A stretch of 64,000 nucleotides of DNA from contig NZ_CP042437.1 of NCBI RefSeq assembly GCF_007971525.1, forward strand, positions 6,014,001-6,078,000, given 5' to 3'. Source of the DNA: Mucilaginibacter ginsenosidivorax. GTDB lineage: Bacteria; Bacteroidota; Bacteroidia; Sphingobacteriales; Sphingobacteriaceae. Shown piece after piece: positions 52,671 to 60,743 of this stretch (its first letter is position 1; every line of letters begins with the position of its first letter). The notes under the pieces were generated by a model. That model did no database searches, was not told where the DNA came from, and worked only from the letters and a program-made list of their open reading frames with translations. The position numbers and the translations under genes are program-made.

Positions 52671-52886
52671 TCAGTATTCCAGTTCCCGGCAATTTATCCC
52701 TGCGCCTATCAATAGCCTTTCGATGTAGCGGGGCGAAAGGTTGTCGGCCTCGATGCGTAATATATTATCGCAATCTTCCAGGTCGAAATTCCATTGGGCG
52801 ATAGCCGGAATTTTGGTAAGCAAAGTGGTTACTTTGTTTACCTGCCTTTTTTCTTTAACGCTTGTTGAAAATACCAGGATGTTCAT
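52671..52886 (-). CDS. small HMA-like hypothetical protein (71 aa)
   Basis: A compact beta-alpha-beta-type sequence (MNILVFSTSVKEKRQVNKVT, later NFDLEDCDNILRIEADNLSP and RYIERLLIGAGINCREL). The pattern is like HMA-fold small proteins without the CxxC metal site. It is a frequent Bacteroidetes type. Function unknown. Leftward, following the sigma-factor/membrane pair but with a 107-base gap. Confidence 0.6.
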   Translation of the reverse strand: MNILVFSTSVKEKRQVNKVTTLLTKIPAIAQWNFDLEDCDNILRIEADNLSPRYIERLLIGAGINCRELEY

Positions 52887-52993
52887 GTTTTAGTATCAAG
52901 TAGTTAGTATCAAGTATCAAGATTTTTTGGAGGATGGTTGTGGTAAGTAGTTTCATTTTTGAAACTACTTGCCACTCCCCATTCAACCACTCG

Positions 52994-53395
52994 CTATTCT
53001 CCTTTTTCTTCTGTCGATGCAAAATCATCCCATGGGCGGCGTCCAAATCCTCCATGGCCGTGATGGTCCCAGTTGCACATGCGGTCTTTTATTTTGGCTT
53101 TAAATTTTTCCTTCTCTTCGGGGCTCATGTTTTTAAAACGTTCTTCCATACGTTTGCGCATCCAGGGCGAGCCTCCGCGGGCCCATCCCGGTTTACTGCC
53201 CTTACCAAAACCAAACAGTATTTTGCATAGTATAAATATGCCCATGGCCTGCCAAAAGGTTATTACACCTACGTGCAATATTGCAGGCAGCAAGTTGTTC
53301 CATAACTGCATCACCACAAAACTGATGAGCGCCAGGATGGCGGCTGCTCCTATAGGGAACAGTATAAACCGCGCTTTATAAAATGATCTTTTCAT
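52994..53395 (-). CDS. membrane protein next to ECF sigma factor (133 aa)
   Basis: Two membrane helices (FILFPIGAAAILALISFVVM and LPAILHVGVITFWQAMGIFIL) and a charged cytoplasmic tail with a Pro-Glu-Glu-Lys-rich helix (MRKRMEERFKNMSPEEKEKF). It starts 25 bases after the sigma-factor stop codon and is in the same direction, so it may be the anti-sigma factor or a sensor partner, although it lacks the usual zinc-binding anti-sigma motif. The C-terminus is His/Gly-rich (CNWDHHGHGGFGRRPWDD), possibly metal-binding. The function is inferred from neighbourhood. Confidence 0.65.
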   Translation of the reverse strand: MKRSFYKARFILFPIGAAAILALISFVVMQLWNNLLPAILHVGVITFWQAMGIFILCKILFGFGKGSKPGWARGGSPWMRKRMEERFKNMSPEEKEKFKAKIKDRMCNWDHHGHGGFGRRPWDDFASTEEKGE

Positions 53396-53420
53396 TATCT
53401 TTTAATGTTTTAAATTCTTT

Positions 53421-53993
53421 TTAATATTCTGTTATTTCAAGGTATAACTGTTTAAGCCTTTTGCGCAGGTGCAGCACAGCGTAACGCTTGCGCGATACCA
53501 GGGTGTTGATATTTTGGCCGGTGCGGGTAGCTATCTCCTCAAACGGTACATCATCAAGCTCATGCCAAATAAAAACCTGTTTCTGTTCTTCGGGTAATTC
53601 ATCCAGCGCCAAAAATAATTCGTCCCAAAACAGGTTGCGCAGGTATTCAGTTTCGGGTGTACTGGTTTCGGCAAACAGGATCGATTTAAAATTATCGGCA
53701 TCCTCTTCATCGTCGTCGGTAGCAAGCATATCATCCAGCAGGGTTTCTGTCTTTTTTTTATGCTTATCGGTTATTTTGTTGCGGGCCACACGGTACAGCC
53801 ACGCGCTTGTTTGCTCAATAGGCTCCGAGTTGATAACCGAACTAAACTGGTACCACACATCCTGCAGAATGTCTTCGGCATCGGCATCGTTGTTTACCCG
53901 CCGCCTTATAAAACTCAACAGGCTTTTACCATACTCTTTAATGGTATGTATAATATGACTGTTTTTGTCTTCGGGCATTACGGCTGTTATCAA
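53421..53993 (-). CDS. ECF-type RNA polymerase sigma factor (190 aa)
   Basis: An extracytoplasmic-function sigma factor with a region 2 (ADAEDILQDVWYQFSSVINS, AWLYRVARNKITDKHKKK) and a region 4 (LPEEQKQVFIWHELDDVPFE, ATRTGQNINTLVSRKRYAVL). An acidic linker (DMLATDDDEEDADNF) joins them. Length is usual. It is upstream of a two-helix membrane protein gene (gap 25 bases). Its regulon is unknown; no promoter of its own was recognised. Confidence 0.9.
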   Translation of the reverse strand: MITAVMPEDKNSHIIHTIKEYGKSLLSFIRRRVNNDADAEDILQDVWYQFSSVINSEPIEQTSAWLYRVARNKITDKHKKKTETLLDDMLATDDDEEDADNFKSILFAETSTPETEYLRNLFWDELFLALDELPEEQKQVFIWHELDDVPFEEIATRTGQNINTLVSRKRYAVLHLRKRLKQLYLEITEY

Positions 53994-54160
53994 TTTATTA
54001 TTCCTTTAAAGGTACAGACGATTGATGATTGAAAACATTTTAAATTATTTTGATTTTTTTGCGAGGGAATTTTTTGTGACGAGACAATCGGCTGGTAGCT
54101 CCTTCGTTTGTACCCATGACCTATTCGGTGTTACACAAACATTGGCTTTAAACGCTGGCT

Positions 54161-54336
54161 AAGACTCACCCGGCGAGGCTGCGCCCGCCACCCTCTCTCT
54201 TCGGCTTCGCCGGAAAGAGGGGCTTGAAATTTTATGAATTATTTTTTTGATTATACTTTGATATTCAGCGTTCAAGCCCCTCTTTACACCGCAGGTGAAG
54301 AGAGGGTGGCGGGCGCAGCCTCGCCGGGTGAGTCTT
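54161..54336. repeat. 176-bp inverted repeat with ~65-bp arms
   Basis: Left arm 54161-54228 and right arm 54271-54336 are near-perfect reverse complements (AAGACTCACCCGGCGAGGCT ... AGCCTCGCCGGGTGAGTCTT), differing by a small central indel, with a 42-bp AT-rich loop. No gene is inside. It lies in the 657-base gap between the sigma factor and the 949-residue gene; the rest of that gap shows no convincing gene. Confidence 0.9.
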
Positions 54337-54650
54337 GGCCGCCATGCGATATACATCAATTCTCATTTAGAATTTCGTGAAATTTTACAACTCAAAGATG
54401 ACTGTCTTTTATTTCTGAATGTCATTTCTCCTTCAGAGTTTCGCCAATCTTTACAACCCGGTAATTGACAAATCTTTAATGAACTTCCTACGCCTTCAGG
54501 CCCCATCGGGCTTAGCACCGGCAATCTCATTGTTTATACAAATGATTGCCAAAGTAAATCTTAAATTCACGGTGGCTAATTTGTTAAAAAAGGTAAAGCG
54601 GAAGCAATATCGTTGCTTAAATTACAAATTGTACTTACTTTCAACCCTTA

Positions 54651-57500
54651 ATGAACAAACGCCCGTCTGCCTATAAAATATTACCCAAATTGCTGGCGCC
54701 ATTGCTGCTTACCATAGCAACTACCGCCACAGCCCAGGAGTTTGGGGGCAATCCGCCATCTATCAAGTGGAAGCAGGTAAATACACCGGCAGCTAAAGTT
54801 ATTTTTCCGTATGGCATGGATACCGCGGCTGTTAATGTGGCCAATATTGTGCAGCAAATGAACGGGTTTATAAAGCCTACTATAGGTAATAGGCAACGGC
54901 AAATTAGCATTGTGTTACAAAACCAAACTACGATATCAAACGCCTACGTAGGTTTGGCACCGTTCAGGAGCGAGTTTTTTTTAACACCCGAGCAAAATAG
55001 CTTTGATATAGGCAGCCTGCCCTGGCAACAGCAACTGGCCATACACGAGTTTAGGCATGTGCAGCAATACAACAATTTCAACGTAGGTTTATCCCGTTTT
55101 CTGCGCATACTTTTTGGCGAAGGCGGGCAAGCCCTGGGTAACGATCTATCGGTACCTAACTGGTTTTTTGAGGGTGATGCCGTGTTTAACGAAACCCACG
55201 TAAGCCAACAGGGCAGGGGGCGCCTGCCATACTTTTTTAACGGCTACCGGGCATTGTGGGCGGCGGGCAAAAATTATAGCTACATGAAGCTGCGCAACGG
55301 GTCGTACCGCGATTACACGCCCGATCATTACCCGCTGGGCTATATGCTGGTTTCGTACGGCAGGGATAAATATGGTGCCGACATCTGGAAAAATATCACA
55401 CATGATGCGGCGGGTTTTTATACGGGTTTATATCCATTTCAAAATGCTGTAAAAAAATATACGGGTACCAGCTTTAAAGCATTTGCAAACCAGGGACTGG
55501 ATTATTTTAAAGGACAGTTTGCTGCAGATATGCAAAATCAGCCTGTTAAAACAGCAGCCCCCAAGCACTTTGATGCCGACAGGGAGTCCCCGGCTTTTAT
55601 AAACGACAGTACGCTCATCTACATGAAAAGCACTTACGATCATGTGCCGGCTTTTGTGATTAAAACAGGGGAGAGCGAGCGTAAAATAAGTACACGTTCT
55701 TACTCGCTTGATAATTATTTTGATTACCGTAACGGTAAAGTAGTTTATGCCACCTATCGCCCCGATGTCCGCTGGGGATATCGAGATTACAGCGAACTGG
55801 TGCTATTGGACGTAAACACAGGGCAGGAGAAGCGCATTACTACAAAGGCCAAATACTTTGCCCCTGCCTTTAGCGCCGATGGTAACAATATTGCTGCGGT
55901 GCAGGTTGGCCCGTCGGGTAAAAGCGAACTGCATATTTTGAATGCTGATGGTAAGCTGCTGTCAGTTGTGCCCAACCCGCAAAAGCTGTTTTATACTTAC
56001 CCTAAATTTTACAAAAGTGACCAACTGCTTTCGGCAGTGCGCAATCCCGAAGGCAAAATGACCTTGGCCCTGATTGATATAGCCACAGGCGATGCTAAAT
56101 ATTTATTGCCTTTCACTTTTAACCCCATAGGTTTTACAGCGCTAAAAGGCGATACGGCATACTTTTCGACAGTGGCAGAGCGGCAGGACAGGCTGTTTGC
56201 CTTAATGATTAGCACTAATAAACTTTATGAGTTATTGCCAATGGCCAATGATGCCACCATAGGTAGTTATCAGCCGGCTGTTACCGATCATAAAATGGCC
56301 TGGGTGGGTTTTACCGCATCCGGCTACCAAATAACCGAGGCTAACCGCAAAGAACTGAAATGGATTGACGCCGGCGATTTATATGCCAATACCAATTTGC
56401 CCCTCATGGGGATACATGCGCTTGAAAAAGACAGTTCGGCCAATATGCTGGCCCGTGTTGATGATAAACCATTGCCGGTTTCAAAATATTCAAAATTGCA
56501 TGGCCTGTTTAACTTTCATAGCCTGATCCCCAACATCAGCGACCCTAATTATTCGGTGGCTATTGTGGGCGAAAACGTTTTGAATACATTTCAATCGCAG
56601 GTGTCTTTTAATTACAATACTAACGAAGGTTATAAGGAGTTCAGCTTTGATGCCATATACGGTGCGCTGTTCCCGTACCTGGCTGCCGGTGCCGATTATA
56701 CTTTAGATAGGCGGGGCTTTGCCAAAGGCCACTACGTGTATTGGAACGAAACCCAGCTACATGGCGGTTTACAAGTGCCGCTCAATTTTTCGCAAGGCAA
56801 AAACTTTACCGGCCTTACCATTGGCAGCGATCTGTATTTTAACCGTACCAGTTTCCAGCAGCCCTATGCCGCACTATATGCCGATAGGAGCTATACCTAC
56901 CTCAATAACTACATATCGTTTAACAATCAAACCCAAAGGGCCCGCAAAAACATTTACCCCGCCTTTGCGCAAAGCATCAGCCTGAATTATAAGGCTACTG
57001 TTGCCGGTGCAAGCGCTGCGCAGTTACTGGCCTCGGGCTCGTTTTACTTCCCCGGCCTGGTTACCAATCATAGTTTTGTGGTTAGCCTGGCGCACCAGCA
57101 AAAGGGTAAGGATGATGTTATTAGTTTTTCTAACGATTTTCCTTTCAGCAAAGGCTACACTGCCCAAAACCTGGAGGATATGAACAAATTCGGCTTAACC
57201 TACCATTTCCCGATAGCCTATCCCGATGGAGGTTTTGGCAATTTGGTTTACCTGTTGCGCCTGCGCGGGGCTTTGTTTTTTGATTACACCCATGCCACGG
57301 CCAATAATTTTTACACCGATGGCAGCAGCTTTAAACAAAACTTCCGCTCGGCCGGCGGAACGCTGTTTTTTGATACCAAATTTTTTAACCAAAACAGCAT
57401 CTCGTTCGGTATCAGGTACAGCCGTTTACTGGATGAAGACTTTTTTGGAGGAACCGGCAGGAACAGGATTGAGCTGGTATTGCCGGTGACGTTTTTTTAG
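54651..57500 (+). CDS. secreted metalloprotease / beta-propeller / barrel fusion (949 aa)
   Basis: A multi-domain envelope protein. After a signal peptide (LLAPLLLTIATTATAQ) comes a metallopeptidase-like domain with HEFRH (His 132, Glu 133, His 136) and the downstream WFFEGDAVFNE (Glu 174), as in the peptidase MA-like clan. Residues ~300-600 have WD40/PD40-type propeller blades (KSTYDHVPAFVIKTGESERK, YFAPAFSADGNNIAAVQVG). From ~residue 630 to the end are beta strands typical of a surface-antigen barrel (NQNSISFGIRYSRLLDEDFF ... RNRIELVLPVTFF). It would sit in the outer membrane with the peptidase and propeller on the periplasmic or external side. Substrate unknown. ATG 54651 is used. Confidence 0.82.
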   Translation: MNKRPSAYKILPKLLAPLLLTIATTATAQEFGGNPPSIKWKQVNTPAAKVIFPYGMDTAAVNVANIVQQMNGFIKPTIGNRQRQISIVLQNQTTISNAYVGLAPFRSEFFLTPEQNSFDIGSLPWQQQLAIHEFRHVQQYNNFNVGLSRFLRILFGEGGQALGNDLSVPNWFFEGDAVFNETHVSQQGRGRLPYFFNGYRALWAAGKNYSYMKLRNGSYRDYTPDHYPLGYMLVSYGRDKYGADIWKNITHDAAGFYTGLYPFQNAVKKYTGTSFKAFANQGLDYFKGQFAADMQNQPVKTAAPKHFDADRESPAFINDSTLIYMKSTYDHVPAFVIKTGESERKISTRSYSLDNYFDYRNGKVVYATYRPDVRWGYRDYSELVLLDVNTGQEKRITTKAKYFAPAFSADGNNIAAVQVGPSGKSELHILNADGKLLSVVPNPQKLFYTYPKFYKSDQLLSAVRNPEGKMTLALIDIATGDAKYLLPFTFNPIGFTALKGDTAYFSTVAERQDRLFALMISTNKLYELLPMANDATIGSYQPAVTDHKMAWVGFTASGYQITEANRKELKWIDAGDLYANTNLPLMGIHALEKDSSANMLARVDDKPLPVSKYSKLHGLFNFHSLIPNISDPNYSVAIVGENVLNTFQSQVSFNYNTNEGYKEFSFDAIYGALFPYLAAGADYTLDRRGFAKGHYVYWNETQLHGGLQVPLNFSQGKNFTGLTIGSDLYFNRTSFQQPYAALYADRSYTYLNNYISFNNQTQRARKNIYPAFAQSISLNYKATVAGASAAQLLASGSFYFPGLVTNHSFVVSLAHQQKGKDDVISFSNDFPFSKGYTAQNLEDMNKFGLTYHFPIAYPDGGFGNLVYLLRLRGALFFDYTHATANNFYTDGSSFKQNFRSAGGTLFFDTKFFNQNSISFGIRYSRLLDEDFFGGTGRNRIELVLPVTFF

Positions 57501-57547
57501 GGGGGAGATGATAATAGCGATATAAGGGCAAGCAAAAACAGAGCCCT

Positions 57548-58099
57548 GTGCGATTCCCTCCCTCGGGAGGGTAGGGAGGGGTTCTACGCTATTAAAGTAA
57601 CCGATAGTTATTTTAACAACTCTAAATCGAATTCGGGTGGTAATTTCATTTTAGGATTAACCTTAACGATGTCGACAATTGCGTTTTCAATGGTCCTTAT
57701 AGTATTAAGCATATCATTTTTCATTTCAGATTCAGAAAATCGAATAAAAACTATCCCAAAGCCTTCCAGTTTTTGCTGCCGCAATTCGTCTTTTATAAAT
57801 GCTTCCTCATAATTGTGCGACATGCCATCTATTTCTATAGCAAGCATCAAATCTTTACAATAAAAGTCGACTATGAAATTATCGATACAGCGTTGCCTGT
57901 CAAAATCAAAGCCCAAGACCTTATTGTTTTTTAATTCATTCCAAAGCAGCACTTCGCCAAAAGTCATATCCTTTCTAAGCTTTCGGGCTAAAGCTTTTAG
58001 TTTGGGATTATAAGGGATGATTTTGGACATTGATATTACGTTAGTTTGAAAGCACGCTTTGAGAAACCCTCCCTACCCTCCCGAGGGAGGGAATCGCAC
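57548..58099. mobile_element. candidate mobile cassette: DUF559 gene between inverted repeats
   Basis: The left arm (57548-57583, GTGCGATTCCCTCCCTCGGG...) and right arm (58064-58099, ending GAGGGAGGGAATCGCAC) match in reverse complement over ~33 bases, apart from one inserted base. Each arm has its own inner palindrome (CCCTCCCTCGGGAGGG). The only gene inside is DUF559 (57608-58030), a nuclease-like gene. Terminal inverted repeats around one nuclease gene suggest a mobilisable unit, but no clear target duplication flanks it. Confidence 0.5.
57608..58030 (-). CDS. DUF559 / Vsr-like endonuclease-fold protein (140 aa)
   Basis: A compact DUF559 protein of the PD-(D/E)XK (very-short-patch repair-like) fold. 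Features: LARKLRKDMTFGEVLLWNEL, FDRQRCIDNFIVDFYCKDL (the Asp in VDFYC), then AIEIDGMSHNYEEAFIKD with a Glu-Xaa-Asp and a C-terminal RF segment (GIVFIRFSESEMKND). Asp, Glu and nearby Lys would form the nuclease site. No signal peptide. It is bracketed by inverted repeats and has no operon partner; the nearest gene is 131 bases away. Family members are often found between such repeats in Bacteroidetes. Function unproven. Confidence 0.85.
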   Translation of the reverse strand: MSKIIPYNPKLKALARKLRKDMTFGEVLLWNELKNNKVLGFDFDRQRCIDNFIVDFYCKDLMLAIEIDGMSHNYEEAFIKDELRQQKLEGFGIVFIRFSESEMKNDMLNTIRTIENAIVDIVKVNPKMKLPPEFDLELLK

Positions 58100-58174
58100 G
58101 TAGCCCGGCTCTTTTAGCTGCCGACAAAGGAATTAACATTCGTTGTCTTAACTCTTGATTCCTGCCTCTTGATT

Positions 58175-58930
58175 CTAATTCCTATTCGCCAGTTCAATTA
58201 ACTTCTTTACCCTGTCAACACCGGTAACATCGGTAGTATATTCATCGCCGGGCGCGTCGCTCATCAAAATATGGTCGTTATGATATTCCATTTTGCTATG
58301 AACGGGTATACGTGCTGATGAATGTACCTCGGTTACTTTGGTAAAACGCACCAGGTCGGCAACGTTGGCTTCGTTTACACCGGCGCCAGGCATAATACTG
58401 ATTCGGCCGGCGGCCTTTTCTACCAGGTGATTTAAAACGGTAACACCTTCCATTGCTGTGCTCTTACCGCCTGAAGTGAGAATCCGGTCGCAGCCTATTT
58501 CAATAATGTCTTCCAGTGCCTTATAATGGTCTTTACACATGTCAAAAGCACGGTGAAAGGTAACACCCAGTCCCCACTGTTTGGCAAGGCGCACCATTTC
58601 AATACAGCGCTCTTTATCTATAGCGCCATCGGCATGCAGGATGCCGATAACCACTCCATCGCAGCCAACATCGATGCAATAACGAATATCGGCCATCATG
58701 ATTTCGTATTCCAGGTCGGTATATAAAAAATCGCCGGCGCGTGGCCTTATCAATACAAAAAGTTTAATATGCAGTAGCTTACGGGCCATTAGTATTTGCC
58801 CGTGCGATGGGGTAGTGCCCCCTTCTTTCAGGTTTTCGCAAAGCTCAACACGCACGGCGCCGCCTTCCTGTGCAGCCACAGCCGAAGTAACCGAATTAGC
58901 GCAAACTTCGAGAGAAACTTTATTGGTCAT
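58175..58930 (-). CDS. cutC: copper homeostasis protein CutC
   Basis: A TIM-barrel protein of the CutC family (copper homeostasis in E. coli; role elsewhere uncertain). Motifs: LEVCANSVTSAVAAQEGGAV, RVELCENLKEGGTTPSHGQI, KLFVLIRPRAGDFLYTDLEY, VTFHRAFDMCKDHYKALEDI, RILTSGGKSTAMEG. I chose ATG 58930 (MTNKVSLEVC), giving 251 aa, the family length. A longer frame to 59026 begins with repeat words (RTRKHDPRTRKYEPQ) and is not the true N-terminus. It ends 32 bases from the glycosylasparaginase start region and shares its strand. Confidence 0.9.
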   Translation of the reverse strand: MTNKVSLEVCANSVTSAVAAQEGGAVRVELCENLKEGGTTPSHGQILMARKLLHIKLFVLIRPRAGDFLYTDLEYEIMMADIRYCIDVGCDGVVIGILHADGAIDKERCIEMVRLAKQWGLGVTFHRAFDMCKDHYKALEDIIEIGCDRILTSGGKSTAMEGVTVLNHLVEKAAGRISIMPGAGVNEANVADLVRFTKVTEVHSSARIPVHSKMEYHNDHILMSDAPGDEYTTDVTGVDRVKKLIELANRN

Positions 58931-59057
58931 TTGAGGTTCGTATTTTCTGGTTCGAGGATCATGTTTTCTGGTTCGAGGTCCGGGTTGCCGGGTTCGAGAT
59001 TGCATAGTCATCAACGAAACCATCATTGTTTAAGCCCTGCACCCGATCCTCGCACCT

Positions 59058-60071
59058 CTATTTATAATAACTCTTACCTGGTATCAATAAATCCTGTTGT
59101 TTGGCATCACAAACAGCGAACGAAAAGCCGCTTTGGATGGCATAGGCGCCATATTCGCCTTTTTTATTGATAGCTAAAAAGCCAACCTGGATTTGTTTGG
59201 CTGTTTCGGGTTTCTTTTTGATGATGCGGTGTACTGCTTCTTTACAGGCATCCTCGGGCGATAGGCCCTGGCGCATCAGTTCAACCACCAAAAAGCTGCC
59301 TACGTTACGTATCACTTCTTCGCCTACACCCGTTGAAGTGGCGCCCCCAACTTCGTTATCAACATACAATCCGGCGCCAATGATAGGGCTATCGCCCACG
59401 CGGCCATGCATTTTAAAAGCCATGCCGCTGGTGGTACAACCGCCGGATATATTGCCCTTGGCATCAATGGCCAGCATGCCAATGGTGTCATGATTGTATT
59501 TACCGCCGGGGCGGTTGCTGCCGTTTTCAATATTCATCACCGGGCTGTATTTGGCGGTTTTAAGCCATTCTTTCCAGGCTGCTTCAGCCTTTGGGGTCAA
59601 CAGCTTTTCCTTTTTCATACCCTGCTCAACAGCAAATTGAGTAGCACCTTCGCCAACCAGCATTACATGGGGCGTTCTTTCCATTACCATGCGCGCAACA
59701 GATATGGGGTGCGCTATATTTTCCATCGCCGCAACTGACCCGCAGTTGCCCAACTCATCCATAATACACGAATCAAGTGTAACGTGGCCATCACGATCAG
59801 GCGTTCCGGTGCGTCCAACAGTGCCGTTGGTTATATCCAGTTCTTCGGGTACGCGTGCACCTGCTTCAATAGCATCCAGCGCACGGCCGCCTTTTTCGAG
59901 GGTTTTCCAGGCCTCCTTGTTGGCTAAAATTCCAAAATCCCAGGTGGATATCACGATAGGGAAATTAGCTTCGGGTTTTAATGAAACGGTTTTTGCTATA
60001 GCTGACTTTGAAAGTGCTGCTAACGAGGCACCTGCAGCTGATATTTTAATGAACTTACGGCGATTGTACAT
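59058..60071 (-). CDS. glycosylasparaginase (N4-(beta-N-acetylglucosaminyl)-L-asparaginase)
   Basis: An Ntn-hydrolase that removes the sugar from N-linked glycoasparagine. The self-cleavage site is GGKYNHDTIGML with Thr 196 as the nucleophile. An RRKFIK twin-arginine-like start plus a hydrophobic region (ISAAGASLAALSKSAIA) suggests export as in Elizabethkingia. The C-terminal GYGAYAIQSGFSFAV-type region (EYGAYAIQSGFSFAVCDAK) is also family-like. The length (337) matches. It is probably used to degrade glycoproteins in the environment. CutC follows on the same strand. Confidence 0.93.
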   Translation of the reverse strand: MYNRRKFIKISAAGASLAALSKSAIAKTVSLKPEANFPIVISTWDFGILANKEAWKTLEKGGRALDAIEAGARVPEELDITNGTVGRTGTPDRDGHVTLDSCIMDELGNCGSVAAMENIAHPISVARMVMERTPHVMLVGEGATQFAVEQGMKKEKLLTPKAEAAWKEWLKTAKYSPVMNIENGSNRPGGKYNHDTIGMLAIDAKGNISGGCTTSGMAFKMHGRVGDSPIIGAGLYVDNEVGGATSTGVGEEVIRNVGSFLVVELMRQGLSPEDACKEAVHRIIKKKPETAKQIQVGFLAINKKGEYGAYAIQSGFSFAVCDAKQQDLLIPGKSYYK

Positions 60072-60135
60072 ATCGCTAATATAGCTAAAACATGCAAAAA
60101 GTAAAGGGTCTCACCTAAATCCTCTCCAAAGGAAA

Positions 60136-60265
60136 GCCTCACCTAAATCCTCTCCAAAGCAGAGGACTTTAAAAGAATAGTTTAGTGTGTTTAAAACCAA
60201 GATGTTTTATACATCTCGAATCTGTAAATCAAGAACCCTCTCCTTTGGAGAGGGCAGGGTGAGGC
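60136..60265. repeat. GCCTCACC...GGTGAGGC inverted element (copy 2)
   Basis: Left arm GCCTCACCTAAATCCTCTCC and right arm CTCTCCTTTGGAGAGGGCAG ... GGTGAGGC. The arms match those of 45143-45244 (in the opposite orientation), including the inner CTCTCCAAAGGAGAG palindrome; the middle (60180-60228) is unrelated. A partial left end (60109-60135) is in tandem before it. It lies between the glycosylasparaginase and the DUF2007 gene. Confidence 0.9.
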
Positions 60266-60268
60266 TCT

Positions 60269-60685
60269 TTATTCAAAATCCTGCTGGCAATTAAAGCAAT
60301 GCCATGCTTTGCTATTTATAAATGGCAGAATTGAAGTTATAACTGATTCAAACTTGCTGCGATCTGTCGGCCCAACGTTAGTTGACGCACAAAACGGACA
60401 TATCACGACATCATTGGTTTCCTCATCCAGTTCTACGTGGTCAAGCTCGTGCATATCGCCTTCGGCGGCTAATATGGCGCGGCATCGCTCCAGGTCGCGT
60501 TCAAATATTTTGAGTTTGATGCCGCCTACAGCCTGGTTGTACAATGGGTTTGCGGTAAGTGTATTTTCGTCGGCAATAAAACAGGGAATTCCATTATCTT
60601 CCAGCTTGGTACGCACAATGTGGGCCAGCATCACATCGTAATAGTTTTCAAATGTTATGATTTTGTCGTCCTGTTTAAGAGCCAT
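60269..60685 (-). CDS. DUF2007-domain protein with zinc ribbon (138 aa)
   Basis: Residues ~10-75 fit DUF2007, a small putative signal-transducing domain (KIITFENYYDVMLAHIVRTK ... GIKLKIFERDLERCRAIL), and the C-terminus has CPFCAS and a second pair CFNCQQ, a zinc ribbon. Start ATG 60685 is used, since a TACATTTG element lies ~26 bases upstream on the minus strand. A longer frame to 60847 overlaps the opposite-strand WYL gene and is less plausible. Its 3' end touches the GCCTCACC repeat. Function unknown. Confidence 0.8.
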   Translation of the reverse strand: MALKQDDKIITFENYYDVMLAHIVRTKLEDNGIPCFIADENTLTANPLYNQAVGGIKLKIFERDLERCRAILAAEGDMHELDHVELDEETNDVVICPFCASTNVGPTDRSKFESVITSILPFINSKAWHCFNCQQDFE

Positions 60686-60710
60686 AAAGCTGATAATTGA
60701 AATAATAGTA

Positions 60711-60718
60711 CAAATGTA
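60711..60718 (-). promoter_or_regulatory. TACATTTG -7 element of DUF2007 gene
   Basis: An exact TAnnTTTG match on the minus strand, giving a leader of about 20 bases before the ATG at 60685. It supports that start. Confidence 0.6.
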
Positions 60719-60743
60719 ACCCCTTTTTTGTTTAATTTGGTGT

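Noticed and set aside
54419..54676. 85-codon frame before the 949-aa gene
   Set aside because: No domain and overlaps the start region of the real gene; composition unlike its neighbours.
57548..58099. classical insertion sequence
   Set aside because: No transposase-like catalytic triad and no convincing target duplication; only a DUF559 gene, so listed as a candidate cassette.
58931..59026. longer N-terminus of CutC
   Set aside because: The added residues (RTRKHDPRTRKYEPQ) are translated repeat words; the internal ATG 58930 gives the normal family length.
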